Positions 1-7,182 of a DNA stretch of 14,861 nt are shown here, piece by piece (the stretch's first letter is position 1; the number at the start of each line of letters is the position of its first letter). The position numbers were made by a program, and so were the translations under genes. The notes under the pieces are model-generated. The model saw nothing but the letters and a program-made list of their open reading frames with translations, searched no databases and was not told the DNA's origin. The stretch lies in the NCBI GenBank assembly GCA_003155705.1, contig PMEC01000057.1:4293-19153 (forward strand), read 5' to 3'. The DNA is from Bacteroidales bacterium. Lineage in GTDB: Bacteria; Bacteroidota; Bacteroidia; Bacteroidales; VadinHA17.

Positions 1-831
1 GAAGTAGATGTTGACAATCAGTACAATGTATGTCTGACTATGATCGATGACCTTGAAGTACGCAACATGCTTCGCAAGGAGGAAGATCAGTTGGGGGCAA
101 TTCTTAAGATTAATTCAGGGGCCGGAGGAACGGAAAGCAACGACTGGGCAGCTATGCTTCTCCGGATGTATCTCCGGTGGGCTGAACGCAATAATTATAA
201 AGTAAAAGAGCATGACCTTCAACCCGGTGATGATGTTGGAATTAAATCAGTTACTATTGAAATTGATGGCGAAAATGCTTACGGCTATCTGAAAAGCGAA
301 AATGGAGTTCACCGGCTTGTACGAATCTCTCCATTCAACGCTCAGGGAAAACGCCAGACCACTTTTGCCTCTGTCTTTATCTCTCCTCTTGTCGATGATA
401 ACATTGAAATTGAGGTCAGCGCATCAGATATTACCTGGGAGACATACCGGTCGAGTGGCGCCGGAGGACAAAATGTAAACAAAGTTGAAACGGCCGTCAG
501 ACTCAGACATCATCCTTCTGGTTTAGTCATCGAAAACCAGGAAACAAGATCTCAGCTTAATAATAAGGAAAACGCAATGAGAATTCTTAAATCACAGCTT
601 TATGAACTTGAACTGAGGAAAAGGAGGGAAGAACAGGCTAAAATAGAAGGCGAGAAAAAGAAAATTGAGTGGGGTTCTCAAATCAGATCCTATACTCTTC
701 ATCCGTACAAACTTATAAAAGATGTACGTACGGGTTATGAAACAGGCAATGTTCAGGCAGTACTTGACGGCGATCTCAGTGCCTTTATAAAATCGTATCT
801 TATGGAGTTCGCAGGGAAAGCAGTAAAGTAA
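1..831 (+). CDS. prfB: Peptide chain release factor 2 (RF2), 5'-truncated by the window edge
   Basis: Recognises UGA and UAA stop codons in the ribosomal A site and triggers hydrolysis of peptidyl-tRNA. The reading frame is open from base 1, so the gene enters from the left; the ATG at base 40 is internal and should not be taken as the start. About 276 residues are present, so roughly 90 N-terminal residues are missing compared with usual RF2 proteins (about 365 aa). The RF2-specific stop-codon recognition tripeptide SPF is encoded at 328-336 and the universal catalytic GGQ at 463-471, within SSGAGGQNVNKVETAVR. The family block SGAGGTESNDWA lies near the left end. The position equivalent to E. 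coli residue 246 is serine (HHPSGL). The programmed +1 frameshift found in many prfB genes lies upstream if present and cannot be judged here. The gene for PrmC, which methylates this GGQ, is further along the window. Confidence 0.97.
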   Translation, partial: EVDVDNQYNVCLTMIDDLEVRNMLRKEEDQLGAILKINSGAGGTESNDWAAMLLRMYLRWAERNNYKVKEHDLQPGDDVGIKSVTIEIDGENAYGYLKSENGVHRLVRISPFNAQGKRQTTFASVFISPLVDDNIEIEVSASDITWETYRSSGAGGQNVNKVETAVRLRHHPSGLVIENQETRSQLNNKENAMRILKSQLYELELRKRREEQAKIEGEKKKIEWGSQIRSYTLHPYKLIKDVRTGYETGNVQAVLDGDLSAFIKSYLMEFAGKAVK

Positions 832-856
832 CCAGGTATTTAAGGTAATAAAATTC

Positions 857-875
857 AAGAAAAATATGTTTTCTT
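857..875 (+). terminator. Weak AT-rich hairpin after prfB
   Basis: Seven-base arms AAGAAAA (857-863) and TTTTCTT (869-875) enclose a 5-base loop, 26 bases after the prfB stop codon. The stem holds a single G-C pair and is followed by only short T runs. It could slow or end transcription between prfB and mutA, but AT-rich spacers produce such symmetry by chance, so this is a weak call. Confidence 0.25.
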
Positions 876-912
876 AATCTTTAATTTGAAGCCGGATTCA
901 CAAACACCTGAC

Positions 913-2439
913 ATGTCAAAACAGGAAAAACTTTTTGCACAATTTCCACCGATTTCAACAGAAGAATGGATGGAGAAAATCAAAGCTGACCTCAAAGGTG
1001 CTGATTTTGACAATAAACTCATCTGGAAAACCAATGAAGGATTTGCAGTAAAACCATTTTACAGGAGCGAAGATACCGAGGGACTTACCTTCATATCCAC
1101 ATTACCCGGAGAATTTCCTTATATCAGGGGAACCAAAAAGCATGGCAATAACTGGTTGATCCGGCAAAACATTGATGTAGAAGATTATACACTGGCAAAT
1201 AAAAAGGCTCTTGACATTTTAATGAAAGGTGTTGATTCTCTGGGTTTTGTAATTAGTGATCCGGAATCAGTCAATGATAAGAATATTGAAGCACTGATGA
1301 AAGGAATTCATTATGAAAGTGTTGAAATAAATTTCTTATCAAATGGAAAAGCAAAGGAAATACTAGAAAGTTTCATAAAGGCAGTTAAAAAAAATGGTTC
1401 AGATATTACAAAGATCAAGGGAGCAATAGAAGCCGATCCGCTGGGACGGCTAATGATTAATGGAACTCTTTGTATACCAGTTGAATCCGGACTGGATTAT
1501 CTGGCTTCGCTTACTCGTGAGGCCGCATACCTTCCCTTTTTAAAAACCATACGGGTCAATGCCTCAAATTTTACGAATGCTGGTGCAGATATAGTAAAAG
1601 AACTGGCATTCGGGCTCTCGATGGGGAATGAATATATGACCCAACTGACTGAACGAGGTATCTCAACAGATCTGGCTGCATCAAAAATCTGTTTCACCTT
1701 TGGAATCGGATCGAATTATTTCTTTGAAATTGCCAAATTAAGGGCTGCACGACTCCTTTGGGCTTTAATCGTTTCGGGCTGGAATCCGGAAAAAGATGAA
1801 TCAACAGTAATGGATATCCACTGCATTACAAGCCGATGGAACAAAACAATCTTCGATCCATATGTAAATCTTCTCAGAACTCAGACAGAAGCCATGTCGG
1901 CTGCCCTGGGAGGAACCGATTCACTGACTGTTGATCCATTTGATATGGTCTTCAGGCAGCCTGATGAATTCTCGGAAAGAATTGCACGTAATCAGCAGCT
2001 AATATTAAAAGACGAGGCATATTTTGATAAGACTGCAGATCCTGCAGGTGGTTCCTGGTATATTGAAAAACTTACTCATTTAATTGCAGAGAATTCTTGG
2101 AAACTTTTCGTTGAAATTGAAAACCGTGGAGGCTTCCTTGCTTCATTGAAAGATGGGTTTATCCTGAAATCGATTAATGAATCAGCCTCTATCAGAAAAG
2201 CAGATATAGAAGGGAAAAAAGAAATATTGCTGGGAACAAATCAGTATCCTGACCTTAGAGAAACAATCTCTTCAGATTTGGACTTCAGCAGAATATTTCC
2301 GGATAAACCAGAAGAGTCAGATAATATTGTTGAACCAATAAGACTGTTCAGGGGATCGGAGGAGGCAGATAAACTCAGGATTTCATCACCAGAAATTTTC
2401 AAAAGTAAGTTTGGTTCGACGAAAAAAAGTGAGTTATAG
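913..2439 (+). CDS. mutA: Methylmalonyl-CoA mutase small (beta) subunit, short form
   Basis: Non-catalytic partner of MutB in the heterodimeric adenosylcobalamin-dependent mutase that interconverts succinyl-CoA and (R)-methylmalonyl-CoA in the cytosol, used in propionate production or use. I chose the ATG at 913 (508 aa, MSKQEKLFAQFPPIS) because family members begin with a KLF..FPP.S.EEW block; a TTG at 886 in the same frame would add nine residues. TIM-barrel family blocks include GSNYFFEIAKLRAARLLW, the TSRWNKT..DPYVNLLRTQTEAM stretch and DPAGGSWYIE. The protein stops soon after the linker PIRLFRGSEEADKL. Longer homologues of about 615-640 aa continue there into a degenerate flavodoxin-like B12 domain of about 100 residues, which is absent. 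Short beta subunits occur in other Bacteroidota, so this is probably a working form and not a broken gene. mutB starts 6 bases after the stop codon, which indicates co-transcription and probably translational coupling. Confidence 0.95.
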   Translation: MSKQEKLFAQFPPISTEEWMEKIKADLKGADFDNKLIWKTNEGFAVKPFYRSEDTEGLTFISTLPGEFPYIRGTKKHGNNWLIRQNIDVEDYTLANKKALDILMKGVDSLGFVISDPESVNDKNIEALMKGIHYESVEINFLSNGKAKEILESFIKAVKKNGSDITKIKGAIEADPLGRLMINGTLCIPVESGLDYLASLTREAAYLPFLKTIRVNASNFTNAGADIVKELAFGLSMGNEYMTQLTERGISTDLAASKICFTFGIGSNYFFEIAKLRAARLLWALIVSGWNPEKDESTVMDIHCITSRWNKTIFDPYVNLLRTQTEAMSAALGGTDSLTVDPFDMVFRQPDEFSERIARNQQLILKDEAYFDKTADPAGGSWYIEKLTHLIAENSWKLFVEIENRGGFLASLKDGFILKSINESASIRKADIEGKKEILLGTNQYPDLRETISSDLDFSRIFPDKPEESDNIVEPIRLFRGSEEADKLRISSPEIFKSKFGSTKKSEL

Positions 2440-2445
2440 CACGTT

Positions 2446-4593
2446 ATGAAGCCAAAATTCAAATATACAGATCTCAATAATCTGCCGGTTACAGGAAAAA
2501 ATGCTCCGGGAAGGGGTGAAGCTGTTAAAAATGAATGGATGACTTCTGAAAAAATTCCTGTAAAAAGCGTCTATTCTGCCATGGATCTTATTGAGATGGA
2601 ACACCTTGAATATGCTGCAGGCATGCCTCCTTTCCTGAGAGGACCATATTCCGGGATGTACTCAATGCTTCCCTGGACAATCAGACAATATGCGGGTTTT
2701 TCAACTGCTGAAGATTCCAATGCATTTTACAGAAGGAACCTGGCTGCCGGGCAGAAAGGTTTATCGGTTGCGTTTGACCTTGCCACTCACAGGGGATATG
2801 ATTCTGATCATGAACGGGTCGTTGGAGATGTCGGGAAAGCAGGAGTGGCAGTTGACTCAATACTCGACATGAAGATTCTGTTTGATCAGATACCTCTGAA
2901 TAAAATGTCTGTATCAATGACAATGAATGGCGCAGTGCTCCCAATACTGGCATTTTATATCGTTACCGCTCTTGAACAAGGAGCAAGACTGGACGAGCTG
3001 ACAGGAACTATCCAGAATGATATTCTGAAAGAATTCATGGTCAGGAATACATATATTTATCCACCAGAGTTTTCAATGAGGATTGTAGCGGACATTTTCA
3101 GGTACACATCTGAAAAGATGCCGAAATTCAACTCCATAAGTATCTCCGGGTACCATATGCAGGAGGCCGGTGCAACATGCGATATTGAACTTGCATATAC
3201 GCTTGCCGATGGACTGGAATATCTCAGAACAGGAGTAAAAACAGGTCTGGATATTGATACTTTTGCACCAAGAATCTCATTTTTCTGGGCGATTGGGATG
3301 AATCACTTTATGGAAATAGCCAAAATGAGAGCAGCGAGGATGCTATGGGCAAAGATTGTAAAACAATTCAATCCAAAGAATCCAAAGTCGCTTGCTTTAC
3401 GGACACACTGCCAGACCTCGGGTTGGAGTCTGACAGAACAGGATCCCTTTAACAATGTGGGCAGGACATGTATTGAGGCAATGGCCGCTGCTCTTGGACA
3501 GACTCAGAGTCTTCATACCAATGCTCTCGATGAAGCAATAGCTCTTCCGACAGATTTTTCCGCCCGGATTGCCAGAAACACTCAGATATACATCCGGGAA
3601 GAGACACAGATCTGTAAAGTAATCGATCCATGGGCAGGATCTTATTATGTTGAATCTCTTACAGATGAGATTGCCAGACGAGCATGGGATCATATCTGTG
3701 AGATTGAAAGTCTTGGAGGAATGGCAAAAGCTATCGAATCGGGAGTGCCCAAGATGAGAATTGAAGAGGCTGCTGCCCGTGCTCAGGCGAAGATTGACTC
3801 TGGAGTACAGACAATCGTTGGTACAAATAAATACAGGCTTGAAAAGGAAGACCCCCTCGAAACTCTCGAGGTGGATAACACTGCTGTTCTTGAAGCTCAG
3901 CTGAAGAGACTGGCCTTGCTTCGTGCTGAGCGTAATGAACAGGCATGCCAGACTTCAATTAATGCTTTAACAGAATGTGTCAGGACAGGGGAGGGAAACC
4001 TGCTTGACCTGGCAGTTAATGCAGCTGCAAATCGTGCCAGTCTTGGAGAAATTTCTTATGCTTGCGAAAAAATAGTCGGGAGGTATAAAGCTGTGATAAG
4101 ATCAATATCAGGTGTTTATTCATCGGAATACAAATCAGACAAAGACCTGGCAGAAGCAAAAGCTCTTGTTACCAGGTTTGCCGAAAAGGAGGGTCGTCAA
4201 CCGCGGATAATGATTGCCAAAATGGGTCAGGACGGACATGACCGTGGCGCTAAAGTAGTCTCAACAGGATTTGCTGACATCGGCTTCGATGTTGACATAG
4301 GCCCTTTGTTTCAGACGCCGGGTGAAGCAGCCAAACAGGCAGTGGAGAATGATGTTCACATTCTTGGTGTGTCAAGCCTTGCGGCCAGTCATAAAACACT
4401 TGTTCCACAGGTAATTTCTGAACTAAAGAAACTTGGGAGGGAAGATATTCTTGTTATTGCAGGAGGAGTAATACCACATCAGGATTATCAGTTCCTTTAT
4501 GATGCAGGAGTCGCTGCCATTTTCGGACCGGGAACATCGGTTTCAAAAACAGCAAAACAGATTCTTCAGATTTTGCTTGAGATTAATCAATGA
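2446..4593 (+). CDS. mutB: Methylmalonyl-CoA mutase large (alpha) subunit, catalytic
   Basis: Catalytic subunit of the adenosylcobalamin-dependent rearrangement of succinyl-CoA and methylmalonyl-CoA. The protein has 715 aa, the full family length. The N-terminal substrate-binding TIM barrel carries the active-site tyrosine in [10 protein letters not shown] (Y82, equivalent to Y89 of the Propionibacterium enzyme), the CoA-contacting region YPPEFSMRI, and the catalytic histidine in [11 protein letters not shown] (H237, equivalent to H244). The C-terminal flavodoxin-like domain (from about residue 580) has the B12 'base-off/His-on' signature DGHDRG at residues 596-601, with H598 as the lower cobalt ligand, and a downstream VIAGGVIP strand. 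All expected catalytic residues are visible. It follows mutA by 6 bases. Neither the epimerase nor the MeaB-type G-protein chaperone, often found nearby, is in the window. The gene is followed by a 159-base gap with dyad symmetry. Confidence 0.98.
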   Translation: MKPKFKYTDLNNLPVTGKNAPGRGEAVKNEWMTSEKIPVKSVYSAMDLIEMEHLEYAAGMPPFLRGPYSGMYSMLPWTIRQYAGFSTAEDSNAFYRRNLAAGQKGLSVAFDLATHRGYDSDHERVVGDVGKAGVAVDSILDMKILFDQIPLNKMSVSMTMNGAVLPILAFYIVTALEQGARLDELTGTIQNDILKEFMVRNTYIYPPEFSMRIVADIFRYTSEKMPKFNSISISGYHMQEAGATCDIELAYTLADGLEYLRTGVKTGLDIDTFAPRISFFWAIGMNHFMEIAKMRAARMLWAKIVKQFNPKNPKSLALRTHCQTSGWSLTEQDPFNNVGRTCIEAMAAALGQTQSLHTNALDEAIALPTDFSARIARNTQIYIREETQICKVIDPWAGSYYVESLTDEIARRAWDHICEIESLGGMAKAIESGVPKMRIEEAAARAQAKIDSGVQTIVGTNKYRLEKEDPLETLEVDNTAVLEAQLKRLALLRAERNEQACQTSINALTECVRTGEGNLLDLAVNAAANRASLGEISYACEKIVGRYKAVIRSISGVYSSEYKSDKDLAEAKALVTRFAEKEGRQPRIMIAKMGQDGHDRGAKVVSTGFADIGFDVDIGPLFQTPGEAAKQAVENDVHILGVSSLAASHKTLVPQVISELKKLGREDILVIAGGVIPHQDYQFLYDAGVAAIFGPGTSVSKTAKQILQILLEINQ

Positions 4594-4605
4594 ATATGAA
4601 ACTAC

Positions 4606-4648
4606 ATGGTTCTTATTTAATAATGTGTCAGAACTTATTTAGAACCAT
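4606..4648 (+). terminator. Long-loop inverted repeat after mutB
   Basis: Perfect 8-base arms ATGGTTCT (4606-4613) and AGAACCAT (4641-4648) are separated by 27 bases, starting 12 bases after the mutB stop codon. Inside it, CTTATTTA occurs twice (4612-4619, 4634-4641), so alternative pairings exist. There is no strong T tract afterwards. It may be a weak terminator, an mRNA 3'-end stabiliser or an operator; the sequence does not decide which. Confidence 0.3.
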
Positions 4649-4659
4649 TATTTATTGAG

Positions 4660-4673
4660 TTGATATATATCAG
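4660..4673 (+). promoter_or_regulatory. Candidate FNR/CRP-family binding site upstream of the respiratory block
   Basis: TTGATATATATCAG matches the classical FNR box TTGAT-N4-ATCAA at nine of ten defined positions and contains the 12-base palindrome TGATATATATCA. Its centre is about 86 bases before the cytochrome start codon. A TATAAT at 4697-4702 would, if used, place a transcription start near 4708 and the box near -42, the geometry of an FNR class II activated promoter. Two cautions apply: the main Bacteroidota sigma factor prefers TAnnTTTG over TATAAT, and the region is so AT-rich that chance matches are likely. The context, genes for periplasmic redox proteins, favours a real oxygen- or redox-responsive site. 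Confidence 0.4.
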
Positions 4674-4715
4674 TTTTTATTATCTTTATTTTCAGATATA
4701 ATAAATTCGTTTCCT

Positions 4716-4742
4716 TTTGTTATAGATATTTGTAACAAATAT
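4716..4742 (+). promoter_or_regulatory. Two overlapping dyads just upstream of the cytochrome start
   Basis: ATATTTGT-A-ACAAATAT (4726-4742) is a 17-base palindrome with perfect 8-base arms around one central base. It overlaps a second dyad, TTTGTTA (4716-4722) with TAACAAA (4733-4739) around a 10-base spacer. The right end is 10 bases before the ATG at 4753. The pair could be an operator or a translation-controlling mRNA hairpin. TTATTTTG at 4742-4749 differs from the Bacteroidota -7 element TAnnTTTG at one position. Confidence 0.35.
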
Positions 4743-4752
4743 TATTTTGTAA

Positions 4753-5217
4753 ATGAAATTCTATATTCCGCCTCAGCTTACTCGACTTGCTATTGCCTTT
4801 GCAATCTTTATCTCTCTATTTTTAGTCCTTCGTCATTTTCTTGTCCCTGATACTTTTGGAGAATATGGTCACTATCGCGGGGCATCACTGATTGATAATG
4901 CGCTACCTGAAATTCATTATGCTGGTCAGCAGGCATGTTTTGACTGCCATCAGGATATTGAGGATCTTAAAAAACAGGATGTTCATAATGACATACATTG
5001 TGAAACCTGCCATGGTCCCGGGCAAAAACATGTCCTGAGCGGTGAAGCAGCTGATATTTTAAAACCGACAGGACGGGAGTTTTGCGGACGTTGTCACAGT
5101 ACTAATGCAGCGAAACAGATAAGTGCCGTATTTCAGATTGATCTTAAAAAACATAATGTGAATAGAAATTGTCTGGAATGTCATAATCCGCATCAGCCAT
5201 GGAAAATGAAAAAGTAA
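4753..5217 (+). CDS. Membrane-anchored tetraheme cytochrome c (DsrJ/cytochrome c3-like role)
   Basis: Probable periplasmic electron-transfer subunit. The 154-aa protein has one N-terminal hydrophobic helix (about residues 10-31) that looks like an uncleaved membrane anchor. It has four c-type heme motifs: CFDCH (62-66), CETCH (83-87), CGRCH (111-115) and CLECH (140-144). Candidate distal ligands are H40, H55, H78, H82, H93, H134 and H147, so four bis-histidine hemes are possible. A distinctive pre-heme stretch, GHYRGASLIDNA, lies between the anchor and heme 1. The gene overlaps the next by 19 bases, a strong sign of coupled translation. Its place ahead of a Tat-exported FeS protein and an NrfD-type protein mirrors DsrJ in DsrJOP, although DsrJ has three hemes. 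It is not NrfA or NrfH-like: there is no CxxCK motif and the NapC/NrfH fold is not apparent. The exact family is unassigned. Confidence 0.9.
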   Translation: MKFYIPPQLTRLAIAFAIFISLFLVLRHFLVPDTFGEYGHYRGASLIDNALPEIHYAGQQACFDCHQDIEDLKKQDVHNDIHCETCHGPGQKHVLSGEAADILKPTGREFCGRCHSTNAAKQISAVFQIDLKKHNVNRNCLECHNPHQPWKMKK

Positions 5218-5966
5218 AATCATCAAGAAGAAAATTTCTTAAATCTGCAGCGACTCTAGCAGGAGCGACAATCGGTTATACATGGCTGAAATCATCTCAG
5301 TTTTTGCTATATGGAGCCGAGCCTGAAGATAAAACTCTTCCCTGGTATGGGATAGTAATAGATATCGAAAAATGTATCGGATGCGGTAGTTGTGCAAAAG
5401 CGTGCAAATTGGAAAACGATGTTCCCAAGGAACCATTTTTCTTTCGCAACTGGGTGGAACAGTATACAGTTAAGAATGATGGAAGTGTTATTATTGTTTC
5501 TCCCAACGGAGGTATGGATGGTTTTGAACAAACTGTTCCAGATGCTGAGACCTTTAAATCTTTCTTTGTACCAAAGATGTGCAACCATTGTGCAAAATCA
5601 CCTTGCATACAGGTTTGCCCTGTAGGTGCCACGTATGACAGCCCGGAAGGAGTGGTACTTGTCGATGAAAAATATTGTATCGGTTGCAGATATTGTGTGC
5701 AGGCATGTCCGTATGGTTGCAGGTTTATTCATCCGGTTAAGAAAGTCGCAAATAAATGCACACTTTGTTATCACAGGCTGAAAAAAAATCTTGCCCCGGC
5801 ATGCATGGAAGTCTGTCCTACCGGTGCAAGAATGTACGGGAATCTCAGGGATAAACACAGTGAACTGGTTAAATTCTTGAAGGAGCATACAACTCAGGTA
5901 CTAAGACCTCACCTGAATACCGGTTCGAAGCTGTATTATAATGCATTAAGTTCGGAGGTAAGATAA
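5199..5966 (+). CDS. Tat-exported four-[4Fe-4S] ferredoxin subunit (DsrO/HybA/NrfC/PsrB type)
   Basis: Electron-transfer subunit linking a periplasmic redox partner to a membrane quinone module. The N-terminus has a clear twin-arginine signal, SSRRKFLK (residues 8-15), followed by a hydrophobic stretch, so the folded FeS protein should be exported to the periplasm. Sixteen cysteines form four ferredoxin-like sets: C59/62/65/69, C128/131/136/140, C160/163/166/170 and C187/190/202/206, the arrangement of the DmsB/NrfC/PsrB/DsrO family. A seventeenth cysteine (C174) sits in CPYGC just after the third set. Length is 255 aa. There is no C-terminal membrane helix, so anchoring must come from the neighbouring NrfD-type protein, which starts one base after this stop codon. 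The start lies inside the cytochrome gene. No molybdopterin or hydrogenase catalytic subunit is encoded next to it. Confidence 0.93.
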   Translation: MENEKVKSSRRKFLKSAATLAGATIGYTWLKSSQFLLYGAEPEDKTLPWYGIVIDIEKCIGCGSCAKACKLENDVPKEPFFFRNWVEQYTVKNDGSVIIVSPNGGMDGFEQTVPDAETFKSFFVPKMCNHCAKSPCIQVCPVGATYDSPEGVVLVDEKYCIGCRYCVQACPYGCRFIHPVKKVANKCTLCYHRLKKNLAPACMEVCPTGARMYGNLRDKHSELVKFLKEHTTQVLRPHLNTGSKLYYNALSSEVR

Positions 5967-5967
5967 T

Positions 5968-7167
5968 ATGGAACCACATCATTACCAACACTTGTACGAT
6001 ATTCTGACCCATGCCCAGGGTTATATTTTCCCTAACGAGATTGACCTGCAATGGGGAATCCTGATCGTTGTCTATCCCTTTATCACAGGATTGGTTGCTG
6101 GGGCTTTTATACTTGCATCACTTGAAAGGGTTTTCAAGGTCAAAGTTTTAAAACCAACATATCAGATTGCACTTCTTACAGCTCTTTCTTTTCTACTGGT
6201 TGCAACAATGCCATTGATCAGTCATCTATCTCAACCGCAAAGGGCCTATGAAATATTGATCACTCCTCATTCCACATCTGCAATGGCAATTTTCGGCTTT
6301 GTCTACCTGTGGTATCTTATGGTAGTGCTTTTGCTTGAAATATGGTTTGATTATCGTCCAAGTATGGTTGTCTGGTCTAATGAAAAAAAAGGGGTGATGA
6401 GGTTGGTCTACAGAATTCTGACTCTCGGGGTAAATGATGTTTCTCCAAGGGCTCTGAAATGGGATAGAAAACTCGGATATATAATAACCGTTGTCGGCAT
6501 ACCTTCCGCATTTATCTTACATGGTTACGTAGGTTTTATCTTCGGGTCTATTAAAGCTAATCCCTGGTGGTCAACTCCACTTATGCCAATCATATTCCTT
6601 TTCTCGGCAATGGTTTCCGGAATTGCATTGGTAATGCTGGTATATATGATAATATCTTATTTCAGAAAGACTGTTATAGATCTGAACGTTCTGGATACAA
6701 TAGGAAAATATCTGTTCTTTGTATTGATACTTGACTTTACTCTTGAAGGGCTGGATCAGATACAAAGGATATATGAAGCTGAAGAATCTTTTGAAATAAT
6801 AAAACTGCTGGTCTCCGGTAAGTTATACCTTACCCTTTTTGTTGCCCAGGGTCTTGTTGGAACACTTATACCTCTAATTACACTGGCATTTTTGCAGTTC
6901 TATAAACACAAGATAAAGGTCCGTAAATCTATGTATCTGATTGTAAGCATATTGGTCCTTATCGGGGTTTATTCAATGAGATGGAACGTGGTCATCGGAG
7001 GTCAATTATTCTCAAAAAGTTTTTCGGGGTTTACCAGTTTTAAATTAGGACTTATTGGTCTCGATGGATCATTAATGGCTGCGTTTTGGCTTATCCTTCC
7101 AATCGGAATACTCACATTTCTCTTATGGTTATTGCCTCCTTGGAAAATGGTCCCAGAGGAAGAATAG
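5968..7167 (+). CDS. NrfD/PsrC/DsrP/HybB-type quinone-interacting membrane subunit
   Basis: Multi-pass integral membrane protein that, by family, exchanges electrons between the quinone pool and a periplasmic FeS subunit. Of 399 aa, about nine or ten are strong membrane segments, near residues 30-53, 66-88, 105-125, 170-192, 205-231, 246-260, 285-310, 321-343 and 371-389. Family hallmarks are HGYVGFIFGSIKANPWWSTP (185-204), the following PLMPIIFLFSAMVSG, and MRWNVVIGGQ (337-346); these resemble the long DsrP/HybB/QrcD branch more than the shorter PsrC branch. It contains no FeS cysteine motif of its own. It is translated directly after the Tat FeS protein and most probably forms a complex with it and the tetraheme cytochrome. 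Physiological direction (quinol oxidation or quinone reduction) cannot be read from the sequence. Confidence 0.93.
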   Translation: MEPHHYQHLYDILTHAQGYIFPNEIDLQWGILIVVYPFITGLVAGAFILASLERVFKVKVLKPTYQIALLTALSFLLVATMPLISHLSQPQRAYEILITPHSTSAMAIFGFVYLWYLMVVLLLEIWFDYRPSMVVWSNEKKGVMRLVYRILTLGVNDVSPRALKWDRKLGYIITVVGIPSAFILHGYVGFIFGSIKANPWWSTPLMPIIFLFSAMVSGIALVMLVYMIISYFRKTVIDLNVLDTIGKYLFFVLILDFTLEGLDQIQRIYEAEESFEIIKLLVSGKLYLTLFVAQGLVGTLIPLITLAFLQFYKHKIKVRKSMYLIVSILVLIGVYSMRWNVVIGGQLFSKSFSGFTSFKLGLIGLDGSLMAAFWLILPIGILTFLLWLLPPWKMVPEEE

Positions 7168-7182
7168 TTTTAATTCTTTGTC

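Noticed and set aside
886..912. TTG start for mutA nine codons upstream of the ATG at 913
   Set aside because: The ATG gives the usual family N-terminus beginning just before KLF..FPP, and the extra residues match nothing I know in the family.
5297..5632. 111-codon open frame on the minus strand inside the FeS gene
   Set aside because: It is antisense to a strongly conserved cysteine-rich coding sequence and its translation has no recognisable domain.
4753..7167. Nitrite reductase (Nrf) or polysulfide/thiosulfate reductase operon
   Set aside because: There is no NrfA (no CxxCK cytochrome) and no molybdopterin catalytic subunit; only electron-transfer and membrane subunits are present.
4753..7167. 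Naming the three genes dsrJ, dsrO and dsrP
   Set aside because: The cytochrome has four heme motifs where DsrJ has three, DsrM and DsrK are missing, and no sulfite reductase gene is nearby; only the architecture is similar.
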